Shown: piece by piece, positions 43,800 to 53,206 of the stretch
Layout: each line of letters begins with the position of its first letter
Position numbering within the stretch: position 1 is the stretch's first letter
From: Aerococcus sp. Group 1
GTDB lineage: Bacteria; Bacillota; Bacilli; Lactobacillales; Aerococcaceae
Direction of reading: 5' to 3'
DNA: 64,000 nucleotides
Assembly (NCBI RefSeq): GCF_000193205.1
Contig: NC_015278.1
Location: 248,001 to 312,000 of the forward strand
Made by a program: the position numbers and the translations under genes
Notes under the pieces: model-generated
What the model was told of the DNA's origin: nothing
What the model saw: only the letters and a program-made list of their open reading frames with translations
Databases searched by the model: none

Positions 43800-44477
43800 T
43801 TATTTTTCTAATTCATTTTTTACTTCTATTAAAGAAGCATAAACACCGACTAAATAGGCTTCATCTATCTGTTCCAAGTCTTCATCCTTTAGTGGAACTT
43901 CTGGCACATAATAAGTAGGAATCTTAGCCCGGGTACTTGCCAGTAAACCATTCAAAGAATCTTCAAAAGCAACTGCTTTTTGCCCGTTTAATTGGTAATG
44001 TTCTAAGACTTTGAGATAAATATCGGGATTTGGTTTGCCACCTTCAACCTGATCACCGTAAATTGCAAAATCGATATATGACATTAGACCACTGCTTTTT
44101 AAGACGCTTTCTCCGCGATCTTGTGGTGAAGAAGTCGCCACAGCAATTGGGATGGCTTTTTCTTTTAGATATTTCAATAGTTCTAAAGCTCCATCTTTAC
44201 GGTCAATTTTCCCCTCACTAATAGCATATTTAAAGTAAACGTTCCGTTTTTCTCTTGCTTTCTTAGCTAAGTCTTCATTTCCGCCTAAGAGATTTTGAAT
44301 AATATGATTATTGTGTTGGCGGTTTCCTCCCCGCATCTGATCCAGGATTTCCTGGCTAATACTTACCCCATAATCCTTTAAGACATGGCGCCAACCAGCG
44401 TGGTATATCTTCTCTGTATCTACTAAGGTGCCATCGAGGTCAAAAATGACTAATTTTATCTTCTTACTATCAAGCAT
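43800..44477 (-). CDS. HAD-superfamily phosphatase, beta-phosphoglucomutase-like
   Basis: The protein has 225 residues. Motif I is VIFDLDGTLVDTE, motif II VATSSP, motif III lysine in GGKPNPDIY and motif IV FEDSLNGL. The alpha-helical cap follows motif I. It dephosphorylates or isomerises a sugar phosphate. I chose the ATG at 44477 with aaggaa before it; the open frame upstream is mostly shadow of the neighbour. It lies 31 bases downstream of the fructose-6-phosphate aldolase gene on the same strand, so the two are probably co-transcribed. Confidence 0.85.
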   Translation of the reverse strand: MLDSKKIKLVIFDLDGTLVDTEKIYHAGWRHVLKDYGVSISQEILDQMRGGNRQHNNHIIQNLLGGNEDLAKKAREKRNVYFKYAISEGKIDRKDGALELLKYLKEKAIPIAVATSSPQDRGESVLKSSGLMSYIDFAIYGDQVEGGKPNPDIYLKVLEHYQLNGQKAVAFEDSLNGLLASTRAKIPTYYVPEVPLKDEDLEQIDEAYLVGVYASLIEVKNELEK

Positions 44478-44508
44478 CTTTAATTCCTTTTCTATAAATT
44501 GGCATGAT

Positions 44509-45180
44509 TTAAACAAAACTATCCCGTTCATGGATAGCGGTCCAGTCGGCAGAAAAGTCAGTGACCGCTTTTTGAATGTTGGCGTTATCCACAAATTTAT
44601 CCACAACGTCGTCCCCAACGGTCACGTATTGAGCCCCAGCTTCTAGGGCGCTGGTCACTTGGTTAATATTCTTAAAGGAGGCTGCAAGAATTTCGGTTGC
44701 ACTATTGGTCCGTGCTAATTGATAAGATACGGAAGAAATCACTTCGTAGGGGTCGGTATCTAAATTGAGCATGCGGTTCACATAAGGCGCGAGGAAATCA
44801 GCCCCCAGTTCGGCAGCTAGGAGGGCTTGGATTTTAGAATAGATGCCGGTAGCGGTAATGCGGACACCTTCTGCCTTTAAGGTTTTGATGGCCTGCAAGC
44901 CTTCCTTATTCACTGGAATTTTCACACATACTCGGTCATTAACCGCTTCTAAGATATCATGGGCATCCTTCACAATGCCTTGGTAATCCTTAGCCACCAC
45001 TTGGACATGGAGGTCTTTATCGGCACCAATCACTTCTTGGATGGCATTCAGTCGTTCGACCACATCAATTTTACCTGCCTTCTTCAAGATGCTGGGGTTG
45101 GTGGTGACGCCCTCTACAGGTAAATAGGCCACATAGTCTTTGATTTTATCTAAGTTGGCGGTATCTAAAACAAGTTTCAT
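44509..45180 (-). CDS. fructose-6-phosphate aldolase / transaldolase-like (FSA)
   Basis: This is a small transaldolase-family protein of 223 residues, the size of FSA/TalC and not of full transaldolases. The Schiff-base lysine is Lys87 in VCVKIPV; GVTTNPSIL and ITATGIYS match the family. It may cleave fructose-6-phosphate to dihydroxyacetone and glyceraldehyde-3-phosphate or act as transaldolase. It is divergent from the sorbitol operon, whose product is fructose-6-phosphate, with two cre-like sites between them. This suggests joint control, though the actual activity is unproven. Confidence 0.87.
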   Translation of the reverse strand: MKLVLDTANLDKIKDYVAYLPVEGVTTNPSILKKAGKIDVVERLNAIQEVIGADKDLHVQVVAKDYQGIVKDAHDILEAVNDRVCVKIPVNKEGLQAIKTLKAEGVRITATGIYSKIQALLAAELGADFLAPYVNRMLNLDTDPYEVISSVSYQLARTNSATEILAASFKNINQVTSALEAGAQYVTVGDDVVDKFVDNANIQKAVTDFSADWTAIHERDSFV

Positions 45181-45283
45181 TCAACTCTTCCTTTCTTCGA
45201 ATCCTTCAGAAAACTTCACTCGAAACCTTTCCCAAGCAAAGTTTCCCATCACTTCTATCTATAGTTTACTAAAAATATCAAAA

Positions 45284-45369
45284 ATGTCAGCGCTTTTATT
45301 GAAAGGATTAGTCAAAGACTTTTTTTATCGCGGGAAAAAACCTTGTATTAATTTTGATAGCGCTTACCG
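45284..45369. promoter_or_regulatory. two cre-like sites between FSA and sorbitol operon
   Basis: ATGTCAGCGCTTTTAT (45284-45299) and TTGATAGCGCTTACCG (45354-45369) each match the cre pattern at 14 of 16 positions. They lie in the 244-base divergent region, so CcpA could control both directions. The second is 56 bases before the dehydrogenase start. Confidence 0.5.
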
Positions 45370-45424
45370 CTACAATAATAAGCGTAAAGAAAAGAACAAA
45401 AAAATTTAGAGAGGTGAATCGATT

Positions 45425-46225
45425 ATGGAAAATTGGTTAGGTATTGAAGGTAAAGTGGTTATTGTCACAGGGGCTTCCTCAGGGATTGGGGCAGCCGTGG
45501 TGGAAGAACTCTTGAATGATGGCTGTAAGGTAGCCAACTTTGACATTTCAGATAACCATGTCGAACACGACAACTTACTCTTCGTTCAAACCGACGTGTC
45601 ATCACGAGAAAATGTAGAAGCCAGTGTCCAAAAAGTGGTGGACCACTTCGGTACTGTGGACGCTGTGGTTAATAATGCTGGGATTAATGTGCCCCGTTTA
45701 TTAGTTGATCCTAAAGATCCTAAAGGAAAATATGAATTAAATGATGAATTATTTGATAAAATGGTAGCTATCAATCAAAAAGGTGTCTTCTTGGTTGCCC
45801 AAGCGGTGGGTCGGATCTTAGTAGACAAGGGTCAAGGCGTGATTATCAATATGGGGTCTGAATCAGGACTGGAAGGTTCCGAAGGCCAAAGCCCTTATGC
45901 AGCAACGAAAGCAGCAGTTTACTCCTTCACCCGGTCATGGTCTAAGGAATTAGGTAAGCATAATGTGCGCGTGGTTGGTGTAGCACCTGGGATTTTGGAA
46001 GCAACTGGTTTGAGAACTTTAGCTTATGAAGAATCACTTTCTTATACTAGAGGGATTACTGTGGACGACCTCCGTGCAGGTTATTCAAAGACCACAACAA
46101 CGCCACTAGGCCGCAGCGGGAAACTGAGTGAAGTCGCTGATGCGGTAGCTTACTTAATCTCTGACCGTGCTTCTTATATCACAGGCGTAACCCTCAATGT
46201 CGCTGGAGGCAAAACAAGAGGCTAG
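45425..46225 (+). CDS. sorbitol-6-phosphate 2-dehydrogenase (SDR family)
   Basis: This is a short-chain dehydrogenase of 266 residues. The NAD site is VTGASSGIG, with NNAGIN, and the catalytic serine/tyrosine/lysine lie in INMGSESG and YAATKAAVYSF. It oxidises sorbitol-6-phosphate to fructose-6-phosphate in the cytoplasm. Identity of substrate follows from the operon: a PRD regulator, GutM and a complete glucitol-type PTS come next in the same direction. gaggtg precedes the ATG. Confidence 0.92.
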   Translation: MENWLGIEGKVVIVTGASSGIGAAVVEELLNDGCKVANFDISDNHVEHDNLLFVQTDVSSRENVEASVQKVVDHFGTVDAVVNNAGINVPRLLVDPKDPKGKYELNDELFDKMVAINQKGVFLVAQAVGRILVDKGQGVIINMGSESGLEGSEGQSPYAATKAAVYSFTRSWSKELGKHNVRVVGVAPGILEATGLRTLAYEESLSYTRGITVDDLRAGYSKTTTTPLGRSGKLSEVADAVAYLISDRASYITGVTLNVAGGKTRG

Positions 46226-46240
46226 TTAAGGAGTGGTGTT

Positions 46241-48097
46241 ATGACACTTGTTGATCGTTGGTATGAAATTTTAAATAATTTATATATGCACCCCAAAATT
46301 TCCCAAGCGGAGTTTGAAGCGGGGCTGAAGACAAGTCGCCAAACCTTAAAAAAGAACATCCAACTTCTTAACCAGGAGCTGGAAGGGATTGCCACAATCA
46401 CATTAGAAGATAAGGTCTATCATTTGACTATTGAAGATTTTGCTGCTTTCAAGAAAATTCTGGCAGGGAAATTTCGCCAAGAGACCGACTTTAATTCTTC
46501 GAATAAGCGGCAAGCCTATATCCTTAAAGAGCTGATTGAAGACCAAGAGCCAGTCATTATTGATGACCTGGCTGAAGTGACCATGGTTAGTCGTGGGACG
46601 GTGAATAATGATATCAACCACCTCCGCCAAATCCTGTCTGACTACAATCTCACCATTGTGGGGACGCCCAATAAGGGCTTGACCCTGGAGGGCGATGAGC
46701 TCGATATCCGAACGGCCTACGTTAATATTGTGCTTTCTTACTTCAAGGAAGACCAATTTATTATAAAAGATAAGACGCATTTGTTGAATTTGGCCCCTAA
46801 TTTTAATATGACCAATTTTACCAAGGATTTACTCTTAAAAGTTGTTTATGTCACTCTACTCCGTGTCCGTCAAGGGCACGGTTTGATGAGTGAGATGCCT
46901 CATTACCAGAATTTCTTACAAGGACAAGAAGACTACGAAGTCTTTATTGCTGAAATTGAAGATTATTTCAACCTCACCCTAAGTCATTATGAATACCAGT
47001 ACTTGGCCTATCCTTTTAATATTTACAATAAGGAAGACATTGTGCCGGATAGCTTTAACTCAGCCTTTGTTGACCAGGTTTACCAAAAAGTGCTCCAAGC
47101 GATTCAACGTGACTTAGCTATTGAATTTGACCAGGAAAAGTTATACCAAGCTATGCGCAATCATTTAATATTTCTTATTCATCGCTTGTTATTCCGGGTC
47201 AATAGTGATGATCTCTTCTTCCATGAAGTCCAGCAACAATACCCGCTATCCTTCACCCTGGCAGAGATTACTGGCCAGGTCTTGGAAGAAGTCTTAGACC
47301 GTGAGGTACCAGGCATTGAGCTGTCTTACCTGAGTCTTTACTTCGAATTGGTCATCAGCCGGCAAGTGAGTTTGAAAAGTCAAAAAATTGCCATTGTGTG
47401 TCACACCGGTAAGGGGACAGCTCGTTTGATCAAGATGCAGATTCAACGCATCTTAGGGACCAGTTTAGAGCTATCCACTTTCTCAGAAGGGGAGTTTAGC
47501 CAGGAAGATCCTAGTCAATACTTTGCCATCTTCACGACGATTCCCCTGGATAAGGCCAAGATCAAACGGCCCATCATCCAGTTAGATAACTTATTCGATG
47601 AGTCCTATATCCGCTCACAGTGGTATAGTGTCCAACGGCATAATCCTCTCTTCTCCCAGTTGGTTTACTTGGACTTTGTTACTTTAGACCAAGGGGAAAG
47701 TTACGAAGACTTGCTCCGAGTGATGACTGACCAGGTGATTGAAGAGACTGGGATTTCATCGGATTTCCAACAAGCTATTTTTGACCGGGAGGCCATTAGT
47801 GATACGGTCTTTGACCAGGGGATCGCCATGCCGCATACAGTGGTTGATGATTTTGGTCAGATTATCCTATTGATCGGCCAAGTGGAAGCCGATATCCAAG
47901 AAAAGGGTCGGCCCATTGACCTGGTCTTTCTCTTAGGAATTCCTAGTCAGACCAACCAAGTCATGGATGAGTTACTGATTAATATCTATGAAGCTATTTT
48001 TTCGGTGGCTAACAACCAGGACTTAAAGGCCTTATTAAAAACTACGCATTCGCTGGAAGACATTCAAGATATTTTACAAGGAGATGACGGATTGTGA
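46241..48097 (+). CDS. gutR: PRD-type activator of the sorbitol operon (GutR-like)
   Basis: The protein has 618 residues. The N-terminal helix-turn-helix segments (TMVSRGTVNNDINHLRQIL) are followed by two PRD regions, an EIIB-like domain with the cysteine in IAIVCHTGKGTARL, and an EIIA domain with the histidine in GIAMPHTVVDD. This is the layout of Firmicute GutR/MtlR activators. It is the second gene of the sorbitol operon and overlaps gutM by four bases. Phosphorylation by HPr and the glucitol EIIA/EIIB would set its activity. Confidence 0.88.
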   Translation: MTLVDRWYEILNNLYMHPKISQAEFEAGLKTSRQTLKKNIQLLNQELEGIATITLEDKVYHLTIEDFAAFKKILAGKFRQETDFNSSNKRQAYILKELIEDQEPVIIDDLAEVTMVSRGTVNNDINHLRQILSDYNLTIVGTPNKGLTLEGDELDIRTAYVNIVLSYFKEDQFIIKDKTHLLNLAPNFNMTNFTKDLLLKVVYVTLLRVRQGHGLMSEMPHYQNFLQGQEDYEVFIAEIEDYFNLTLSHYEYQYLAYPFNIYNKEDIVPDSFNSAFVDQVYQKVLQAIQRDLAIEFDQEKLYQAMRNHLIFLIHRLLFRVNSDDLFFHEVQQQYPLSFTLAEITGQVLEEVLDREVPGIELSYLSLYFELVISRQVSLKSQKIAIVCHTGKGTARLIKMQIQRILGTSLELSTFSEGEFSQEDPSQYFAIFTTIPLDKAKIKRPIIQLDNLFDESYIRSQWYSVQRHNPLFSQLVYLDFVTLDQGESYEDLLRVMTDQVIEETGISSDFQQAIFDREAISDTVFDQGIAMPHTVVDDFGQIILLIGQVEADIQEKGRPIDLVFLLGIPSQTNQVMDELLINIYEAIFSVANNQDLKALLKTTHSLEDIQDILQGDDGL

Positions 48098-48576
48098 GCT
48101 TTATGATCGTATTTGGAGGGATGGCCTTACTGGCCTACTTAGGCCAAGCCTTTCTTGGTTTTCTGCAAATCAAACACTTTAACCAAGTTTACCAAGACCT
48201 GCGTAAACAAGGCAAAGTCGCCATCGGGAGACGGTCTGGCAAGGTTCGCCAGGGCACGATCGTCATGTTTGCGGTCGATGACCAAGCCAAGATTCTTGAT
48301 GCCTATAAGATGCAAGGGGTTACAGTTTTGGCTAAATTTAAACGTCTCCCCCAATATATTGGTCAAGATCTCTATCTGATCGATCGCAAGCATCCCTTGG
48401 TACAGAAAGAAAATAAATTAACTCAAATTGCCATGGAAGACGCCCGTGAAGTCTACATTCGGGTGGAAATCGGTGACTACAAGGAAGAAAAACCGCAATC
48501 CACCTTCAAACAATTAGGCAATTTTGCCACACAGATGAAATACACACTGTCAAATAAAGTTAAAGGACGTGGATAA
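48094..48576 (+). CDS. gutM: glucitol operon activator protein GutM
   Basis: The protein has 160 residues with an N-terminal hydrophobic segment (MIVFGGMALLAYLGQAFLG) and a soluble basic domain, as in GutM proteins. GutM assists expression of the glucitol operon together with the main regulator. The GTG at 48094 overlaps the gutR stop (GTGA); ggag lies ten bases before it. Three bases separate its stop from the EIIC gene. Confidence 0.85.
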   Translation: MSFMIVFGGMALLAYLGQAFLGFLQIKHFNQVYQDLRKQGKVAIGRRSGKVRQGTIVMFAVDDQAKILDAYKMQGVTVLAKFKRLPQYIGQDLYLIDRKHPLVQKENKLTQIAMEDAREVYIRVEIGDYKEEKPQSTFKQLGNFATQMKYTLSNKVKGRG

Positions 48577-48579
48577 AAA

Positions 48580-49134
48580 ATGGAATATATTGTTAAATTT
48601 GCGGAAGGGTTCATGAACCTCTTCCAAACCGGTGCCGATAACTTCATCGCCTGGATGGGGTCCATTGTTCCCCTAGTATTAATGTTAATGGTTGCCATGA
48701 ACGCTGTGATTAACCTCTTAGGGGAAGAACGCGTGACCAGCTTAGCCCGGGTGGCCTCTAAGAATGTCTTTACCCGTTACATGATCCTACCCTTTGTGTC
48801 TGCCTTTATGTTAGGGAACCCCATGTCAATGACTATGGGACGTTTCCTGCCTGAATTCTATAAACCCGGTTACATTGCCGCACAAATGCAATTCTGCCAC
48901 ACATCCAACGGGGTCTTCCCTCATATTAACCCTGGTGAATTATTCGTTTGGCTAGGGGTTGCCCAAGGGATTGAAGCTTTAGGCTTGAACCAAATGGAAC
49001 TAGCGATTCGTTACCTCTTAGTGGGGTTAGTGATGAACTTTGTTGGTGGTTGGGTCACCGACTTTATCACCGCGCGTGTATGTAAACAACAAGGGATTAC
49101 CCTTTCAAAAACCGTTGATGGGGACATTAATTAA
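48580..49134 (+). CDS. srlA: PTS glucitol/sorbitol EIIC component
   Basis: This is a membrane protein of 184 residues, the size of the first half of the split glucitol permease (SrlA/GutA). It has four hydrophobic segments and the family stretch [15 protein letters not shown], with [15 protein letters not shown]. It pairs with the EIIBC encoded next to form the sorbitol channel. aaaggacg is a modest ribosome site. Confidence 0.93.
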   Translation: MEYIVKFAEGFMNLFQTGADNFIAWMGSIVPLVLMLMVAMNAVINLLGEERVTSLARVASKNVFTRYMILPFVSAFMLGNPMSMTMGRFLPEFYKPGYIAAQMQFCHTSNGVFPHINPGELFVWLGVAQGIEALGLNQMELAIRYLLVGLVMNFVGGWVTDFITARVCKQQGITLSKTVDGDIN

Positions 49135-49145
49135 GGAGAATTATC

Positions 49146-50165
49146 ATGAGTGAATACAAAAGCATAAAAATTGTTAAAGGGTCAGGTGGCTTCGGTGGTC
49201 CCCTAGTCATCACCCCAACTGAAGAAAAACACAAATTCATTTATGTGGTTGGTGGCGGCGAACGTCCAGCCATTGTGGACCGTATTGAAGAACTTTCTGG
49301 GATGGAAGCGGTTAACGGTTTTAAAACCTCGATTCCTGATGAAGAAATTGCCCTAGCTATTATTGACTGTGGAGGAACCCTCCGCTGCGGGATCTATCCC
49401 AAGAAGGGGATTCCTACCGTTAATATTATCGCTACTGGGAAGTCCGGTCCTCTTGCCCAATACATCACTGAAGAGATCTATGTCTCCAATGTTGGCATCA
49501 ACCAAATTGGCCTAGCCGATGGGAGTCAAGAACCAGTTAGTGAAGTAGCGGCTAGCCAAGCAGCTGACCAAGCGGAAGGCAGTGGAGAAAAGGCTGGCTA
49601 CGACACCTCCAAGAAGATTACCGAACAAACTGAAAATCCTAGCTTTATCGCTAAAATCGGGATGGGTGCTGGTAAAATTGTTGCCGTCTTCAACCAATCC
49701 GCCCGGGAAGCCATTGAAACCATGTTACATACCGTGATTCCTTTCATGGCCTTTGTTTCCTTACTGATTGGACTTATCCAAGGGTCAGGGGTTGGTGACT
49801 GGATCGCCCGGGCCCTAACCCCACTGGCTGGGAATGGTATTGGTTTAGTAGTCATTGGTTTTGTCTGCTCCCTCCCATTCTTATCACCATTACTCGGACC
49901 GGGAGCGGTAATCAGCCAAATCGTTGGGACCTTAATTGGGGTGGAAATTGGTAAGGGCAATATTCCTCCACAACTAGCCCTACCTGCTCTCTTTGCCATC
50001 AATACCCAAAACGGTTGTGACTTTATCCCGGTTGGTTTAGGTTTAGCTGAAGCTTCTTCTGAAACCGTTGAAGTCGGCGTGCCTGCTATCCTCTACTCCC
50101 GTTTCCTAAACGGTGTACCTCGTGTCCTAGTGGCATGGTTAGCAAGTATTGGCCTTTATAGCTAA
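49146..50165 (+). CDS. srlE: PTS glucitol/sorbitol EIIBC component
   Basis: The protein has 339 residues. The EIIB domain comes first, beginning [14 protein letters not shown], with the phosphocysteine in [16 protein letters not shown]. An Ala/Glu/Lys-rich linker lies around residues 120-165, and the C-terminal half is a permease domain with [10 protein letters not shown] near its end. It phosphorylates sorbitol during uptake. aaggag is well placed. Confidence 0.93.
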   Translation: MSEYKSIKIVKGSGGFGGPLVITPTEEKHKFIYVVGGGERPAIVDRIEELSGMEAVNGFKTSIPDEEIALAIIDCGGTLRCGIYPKKGIPTVNIIATGKSGPLAQYITEEIYVSNVGINQIGLADGSQEPVSEVAASQAADQAEGSGEKAGYDTSKKITEQTENPSFIAKIGMGAGKIVAVFNQSAREAIETMLHTVIPFMAFVSLLIGLIQGSGVGDWIARALTPLAGNGIGLVVIGFVCSLPFLSPLLGPGAVISQIVGTLIGVEIGKGNIPPQLALPALFAINTQNGCDFIPVGLGLAEASSETVEVGVPAILYSRFLNGVPRVLVAWLASIGLYS

Positions 50166-50215
50166 TCGAAGAAGAATTGCGCTCATCAAACAAAAGTACA
50201 GAAAGGAAATCTACG

Positions 50216-50572
50216 ATGACTATTTATCAAACAGAAGTAAAAAATATTGGTGCCGATGCTGAATTATTTAAAAGTGAAAACATGATCATCCTCTTTGGAG
50301 AAGACGCCCCCGCTGATTTAGCTGACTATTGCTATAATATCGACGTTAATCCTATCCAAGGGACTATTGAAGCAGGGCAAACCATCTCCTTTGATGACCA
50401 AGACTATAAAATCACTGCTGTTGGTAGCGTCGTAGAGAAGAACCTGACTGACTTAGGCCACATCTCCGTACGCTTCGATAATTCCACTGAAGCGGACTTA
50501 GCCGGAACCATCTATGTGGAACACAAAGAGCTTCCAGAAATTACCATTGGTACCAAAGTAACGATTCACTAA
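50216..50572 (+). CDS. srlB: PTS glucitol/sorbitol EIIA component
   Basis: This is a small beta-rich EIIA of 118 residues of the glucitol class, which is unrelated to other EIIA folds. It contains MIILFGEDAP and ends EITIGTKVTIH. I chose the ATG at 50216 with gaaagga before it; the open frame from 50177 has no ribosome site. It is the last gene of the operon, followed by a strong terminator. Confidence 0.9.
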   Translation: MTIYQTEVKNIGADAELFKSENMIILFGEDAPADLADYCYNIDVNPIQGTIEAGQTISFDDQDYKITAVGSVVEKNLTDLGHISVRFDNSTEADLAGTIYVEHKELPEITIGTKVTIH

Positions 50573-50581
50573 GAGAATTCA

Positions 50582-50618
50582 AAAAGTCCACTCATCCTTT
50601 GTTTATGAGTGGACTTTT
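50582..50618 (+). terminator. rho-independent terminator of the sorbitol operon
   Basis: AAAAGTCCACTCAT (50582-50595) pairs perfectly with ATGAGTGGACTTTT (50605-50618). Confidence 0.92.
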
Positions 50619-50655
50619 ACTTATTAGTAAATGGTAGAAGAAATCAAACCAACAA

Positions 50656-50704
50656 AAAACCAGCGCCCCCTAAGCTCATTCAAGCTTTGGCAGGCGCTGG
50701 TTTT
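50656..50704. terminator. second hairpin terminator, probably for the minus-strand PfpI gene
   Basis: AAAACCAGCGCC (50656-50667) pairs perfectly with GGCGCTGGTTTT (50693-50704). It lies after the sorbitol operon terminator and downstream of the minus-strand PfpI gene, and resembles the hairpin at 43745-43794. Confidence 0.78.
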
Positions 50705-50757
50705 AGGCTTTTATGCTATTTTAAGCAGCTCCAAGAAGTCTTCCTCACTGATCCTTC

Positions 50758-50873
50758 TAGTTGAGTTCAGACGCCAGTCTTGAAGTCGCTTCAGAAAATT
50801 CCAACGCACAGTGTCCTGTGCTTATGGTATTTTCCTCCAGCGATTCAAGCCTCTAGCGGCGTCCTCACATCCT
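50758..50873 (-). repeat. 116-bp intergenic repeat, palindromic, starting at the PfpI stop codon
   Basis: Read on the minus strand it begins AGGATGTGAGGA and ends GAACTCAACTA, as does the 116-bp element at 54321-54436. It folds into a long imperfect hairpin with the perfect core GCACAG-TGTC-CTGTGC at 50806-50821. The first base overlaps the PfpI stop codon. Confidence 0.65.
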
Positions 50874-51384
50874 ATTTTAAAGCGTCTACAATGGCTTTGT
50901 TGAAGGCAGGAAGGTCATCTGGGGTCCGACTGGAGATTAAACCAGAGGAGTCGATCACCACTTCTTCATCAAAGTAGTTGGCACCGGCATTCTTCACGTC
51001 AACAGCAACTTGGGCAACGGAGGTAATGTCTTTACCGTGGAGCACATCCGCGTTGACTAAAAGTTGTGGGGCGTGGCAGATAGAGAAGATGGGTTTATGT
51101 CTGTAAGCGAAGTGACGGACAAAGTTTAAAACGTCTTCATACTTACGGATTTTATCTGGGGAGTAGCCACCAGGAATCAGTAAGGCGTCGAAGTCTTCGC
51201 CCTTGGCGGTGTCAATGCCCACTTCAATTTCCACCTCGGTTCCATCACTCTTACCGGTTACGGTAGCGCCTTTTTCTAAACCGACAGGAACCACTTGATG
51301 ACCAGCTGCTTCGAGCGCTTCCTTTGGTGAGGTGTATTCAGAATCTTCGAAGAGGTCGGTCATAATACTTGCAATTTTTGCCAT
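50872..51384 (-). CDS. DJ-1/PfpI-family protein
   Basis: The protein has 170 residues with the flavodoxin-like fold of type 1 glutamine amidotransferases. The nucleophilic cysteine is in FSICHAPQLL, and LLIPGGYSPD holds the supporting acidic/glycine elbow. Relatives are annotated as proteases, glyoxalases or deglycases (YraA/YhbO type) acting against stress; which applies here is unknown. aaggagg precedes the ATG. It stands alone on this strand. Confidence 0.88.
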   Translation of the reverse strand: MAKIASIMTDLFEDSEYTSPKEALEAAGHQVVPVGLEKGATVTGKSDGTEVEIEVGIDTAKGEDFDALLIPGGYSPDKIRKYEDVLNFVRHFAYRHKPIFSICHAPQLLVNADVLHGKDITSVAQVAVDVKNAGANYFDEEVVIDSSGLISSRTPDDLPAFNKAIVDALK

Positions 51385-51573
51385 AAGTTTGTTTCCTCCT
51401 TATTGGTCTTTGTGCGTCAGTGATAAAACGTGTGCCACTGACAGACAGCTTGTCTTTTTACGACTACATTTTTATCCTAGCATGACTCACTTGTAATTGC
51501 GAATCATGTGCTTGGTGAAAGTTGGTGTGAAGTAGCTTAGCACAAACTAACCTCACTCAATATTAGTACTCAC

Positions 51574-51684
51574 TTACTTGTTCTTTAATCGAATAAAGAC
51601 ATCTTTATGTTGTTTAATTTGCTTTTTAATTAATTTTAATTGACGTTTTTGTATAGCCCGTTTGCCTTCTTTAATTTTTGACAT
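51574..51684 (-). CDS. 36-residue highly basic small protein
   Basis: An ATG at 51684 with a strong ggagg nine bases upstream opens a 36-codon frame ending at TAA (51574). The product begins MSKIKEGKRAIQKRQ; 15 of its 36 residues are lysine, arginine or histidine, and the spacing would make an amphipathic helix. No family is recognised. The rest of the 600 bases between the PfpI and CoA-transferase genes (51385-51573 and 51685-51985) shows nothing I can identify. A nucleic-acid-binding or membrane-active peptide is possible; expression is unproven. Confidence 0.45.
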   Translation of the reverse strand: MSKIKEGKRAIQKRQLKLIKKQIKQHKDVFIRLKNK

Positions 51685-51985
51685 AATCAATCATCCTCCT
51701 CTAAAGAAGCACATCGAGGGCCCTTCATTTTGTTAAATTCTTCTCAGTAGAAGGCATTGCTAAATATTTTAATGAGCTTGTTATTAGTCCAATAGGTTTA
51801 GTTAAATGGATCTTCTTTATCTCATTATATGTATCACTGGATAAAACCACAACAACAAGGCTTTACTATTTTTCGTTATTAATACTTAAGATGTTTACCT
51901 AATTCTTAAATTCCAAGTTTTTCTTTTCTTTTGCAGAAAATTAATTCATAATAAAGAAAACGCTATCTTAGAAAGGGTGGATTTG

Positions 51986-53206
51986 ATGATTGAATTGCTT
52001 AAAGGAGTGAAGGTAGTTGACTTTACAACCATGGTGGCAGCGCCGGCAGCGGCTAAGTTAATGGCGGACTGGGGTGCTGATGTGGTGAAAGTGGAGGCTC
52101 CCGGTGGGGAAGTCCTCCGTGTCCTTGGAGCGAGTATGGGGGCACCAGCCAAGCCGGAAGAAAATCCAATTTTCGATCTCTATAATGCTAATAAGAAGGG
52201 CATGACCTTAGATTTAAAAACTGAAGCCGGCCTAGATGTGATGGTTAAATTGATTGCATGGGCGGATGTTTTTATTTCCAATGTGCGTTTAGAATCGCTC
52301 AAGAAGTTAGGCTTAGACTATGAGACTTTGTCTGCTAAGTACCCCTCTTTAGTATGGACCCATTTTTCCGGTTATGGCTTACAGGGAGACGAAGCAGGAC
52401 GTCCGGGTTACGATATGGCGGCCTATTGGGCTCGTGGAGGCTTTGTGGCGGACCTGTCCCCTAAAGGAGAACACCCTCTCCACCTACCAACAGGGATTGG
52501 GGATGGCATTTGTGGCCTAGCACTTCTTAGCGGTACTCTTGCTGCCTTGCGTCAAGCTGAACAGACAGGTCTGGGACAAGAAGTCCGGGTCTCCTTATAT
52601 GGAACAGCTATTTATGCTAATGGCGTTCAAGTGATTTCCACCCAATATCAAGATGTCTTTCCTAAGCCTTACCACCGGCCAACTAGCCCACTCATGCATT
52701 CTTACCGGACTAAGGATGGTGAAATTATGGTCATTGTTCTTCCGGTTCATGATAAGGGGTATCCGCAATTGATGAAGCTATTAGACCGTGAGGACCTGAT
52801 TGATGATGACCGCTATGCAACTCAAGCGGCTATGGCTAATCCCCAACATAAGGAGGAACTGACTCATATTTTAGAAGAGGCTTTTGCGCAATTTGACAGT
52901 CAGACTCTTTCCGAACGCTTTCTAGCTGCTGATATTACTTTTGAACGAGCACGTCACTTTGAAGAAATTGCCCACGACCCTCAAGCTCAGGCCAACCACT
53001 ATCTCTACGATTACCAATTCGCTAATGGTCATCGGGCGCAAATGCCAACTTCTCCAGTACACTTCTCTGATAATTTGGATATGCCTTACCATGCCGCTCC
53101 ACTAGCGGGGGCTGATAACCAAGCTATGTTAAAAAAATTGGGTTATGGAGAAGCAGAAATTGAAGCTTTGAAAGAACAGGGCGCTTTCGGAAAAGCTAAA
53201 AAGTAG
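51986..53206 (+). CDS. class III CoA-transferase, CaiB/BaiF family
   Basis: The protein has 406 residues. It begins LKGVKVVDFTTMVAAPAAAK and has ADWGADVVKVEAPGGE; the catalytic aspartate is expected in GRPGYDMAAYW. Enzymes of this family move CoA between carboxylic acids (2-hydroxyacyl, carnitine, oxalate, bile acids). I chose the ATG at 51986 after gaaaggg. The next gene is a FabK-like flavoprotein 181 bases away. 2-Hydroxyisocaproyl- or other 2-hydroxyacyl-CoA transfer is possible, but no dehydratase is nearby. Confidence 0.87.
   Translation: MIELLKGVKVVDFTTMVAAPAAAKLMADWGADVVKVEAPGGEVLRVLGASMGAPAKPEENPIFDLYNANKKGMTLDLKTEAGLDVMVKLIAWADVFISNVRLESLKKLGLDYETLSAKYPSLVWTHFSGYGLQGDEAGRPGYDMAAYWARGGFVADLSPKGEHPLHLPTGIGDGICGLALLSGTLAALRQAEQTGLGQEVRVSLYGTAIYANGVQVISTQYQDVFPKPYHRPTSPLMHSYRTKDGEIMVIVLPVHDKGYPQLMKLLDREDLIDDDRYATQAAMANPQHKEELTHILEEAFAQFDSQTLSERFLAADITFERARHFEEIAHDPQAQANHYLYDYQFANGHRAQMPTSPVHFSDNLDMPYHAAPLAGADNQAMLKKLGYGEAEIEALKEQGAFGKAKK

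Noticed and set aside
45140..45409. 89-codon frame across the divergent FSA/sorbitol region
   Set aside because: It runs over the start of FSA and through both cre-like sites; the product looks random.
50780..50977. 65-codon plus-strand frame over the repeat and the PfpI end
   Set aside because: It is half repeat and half antisense of PfpI and has no ribosome site.
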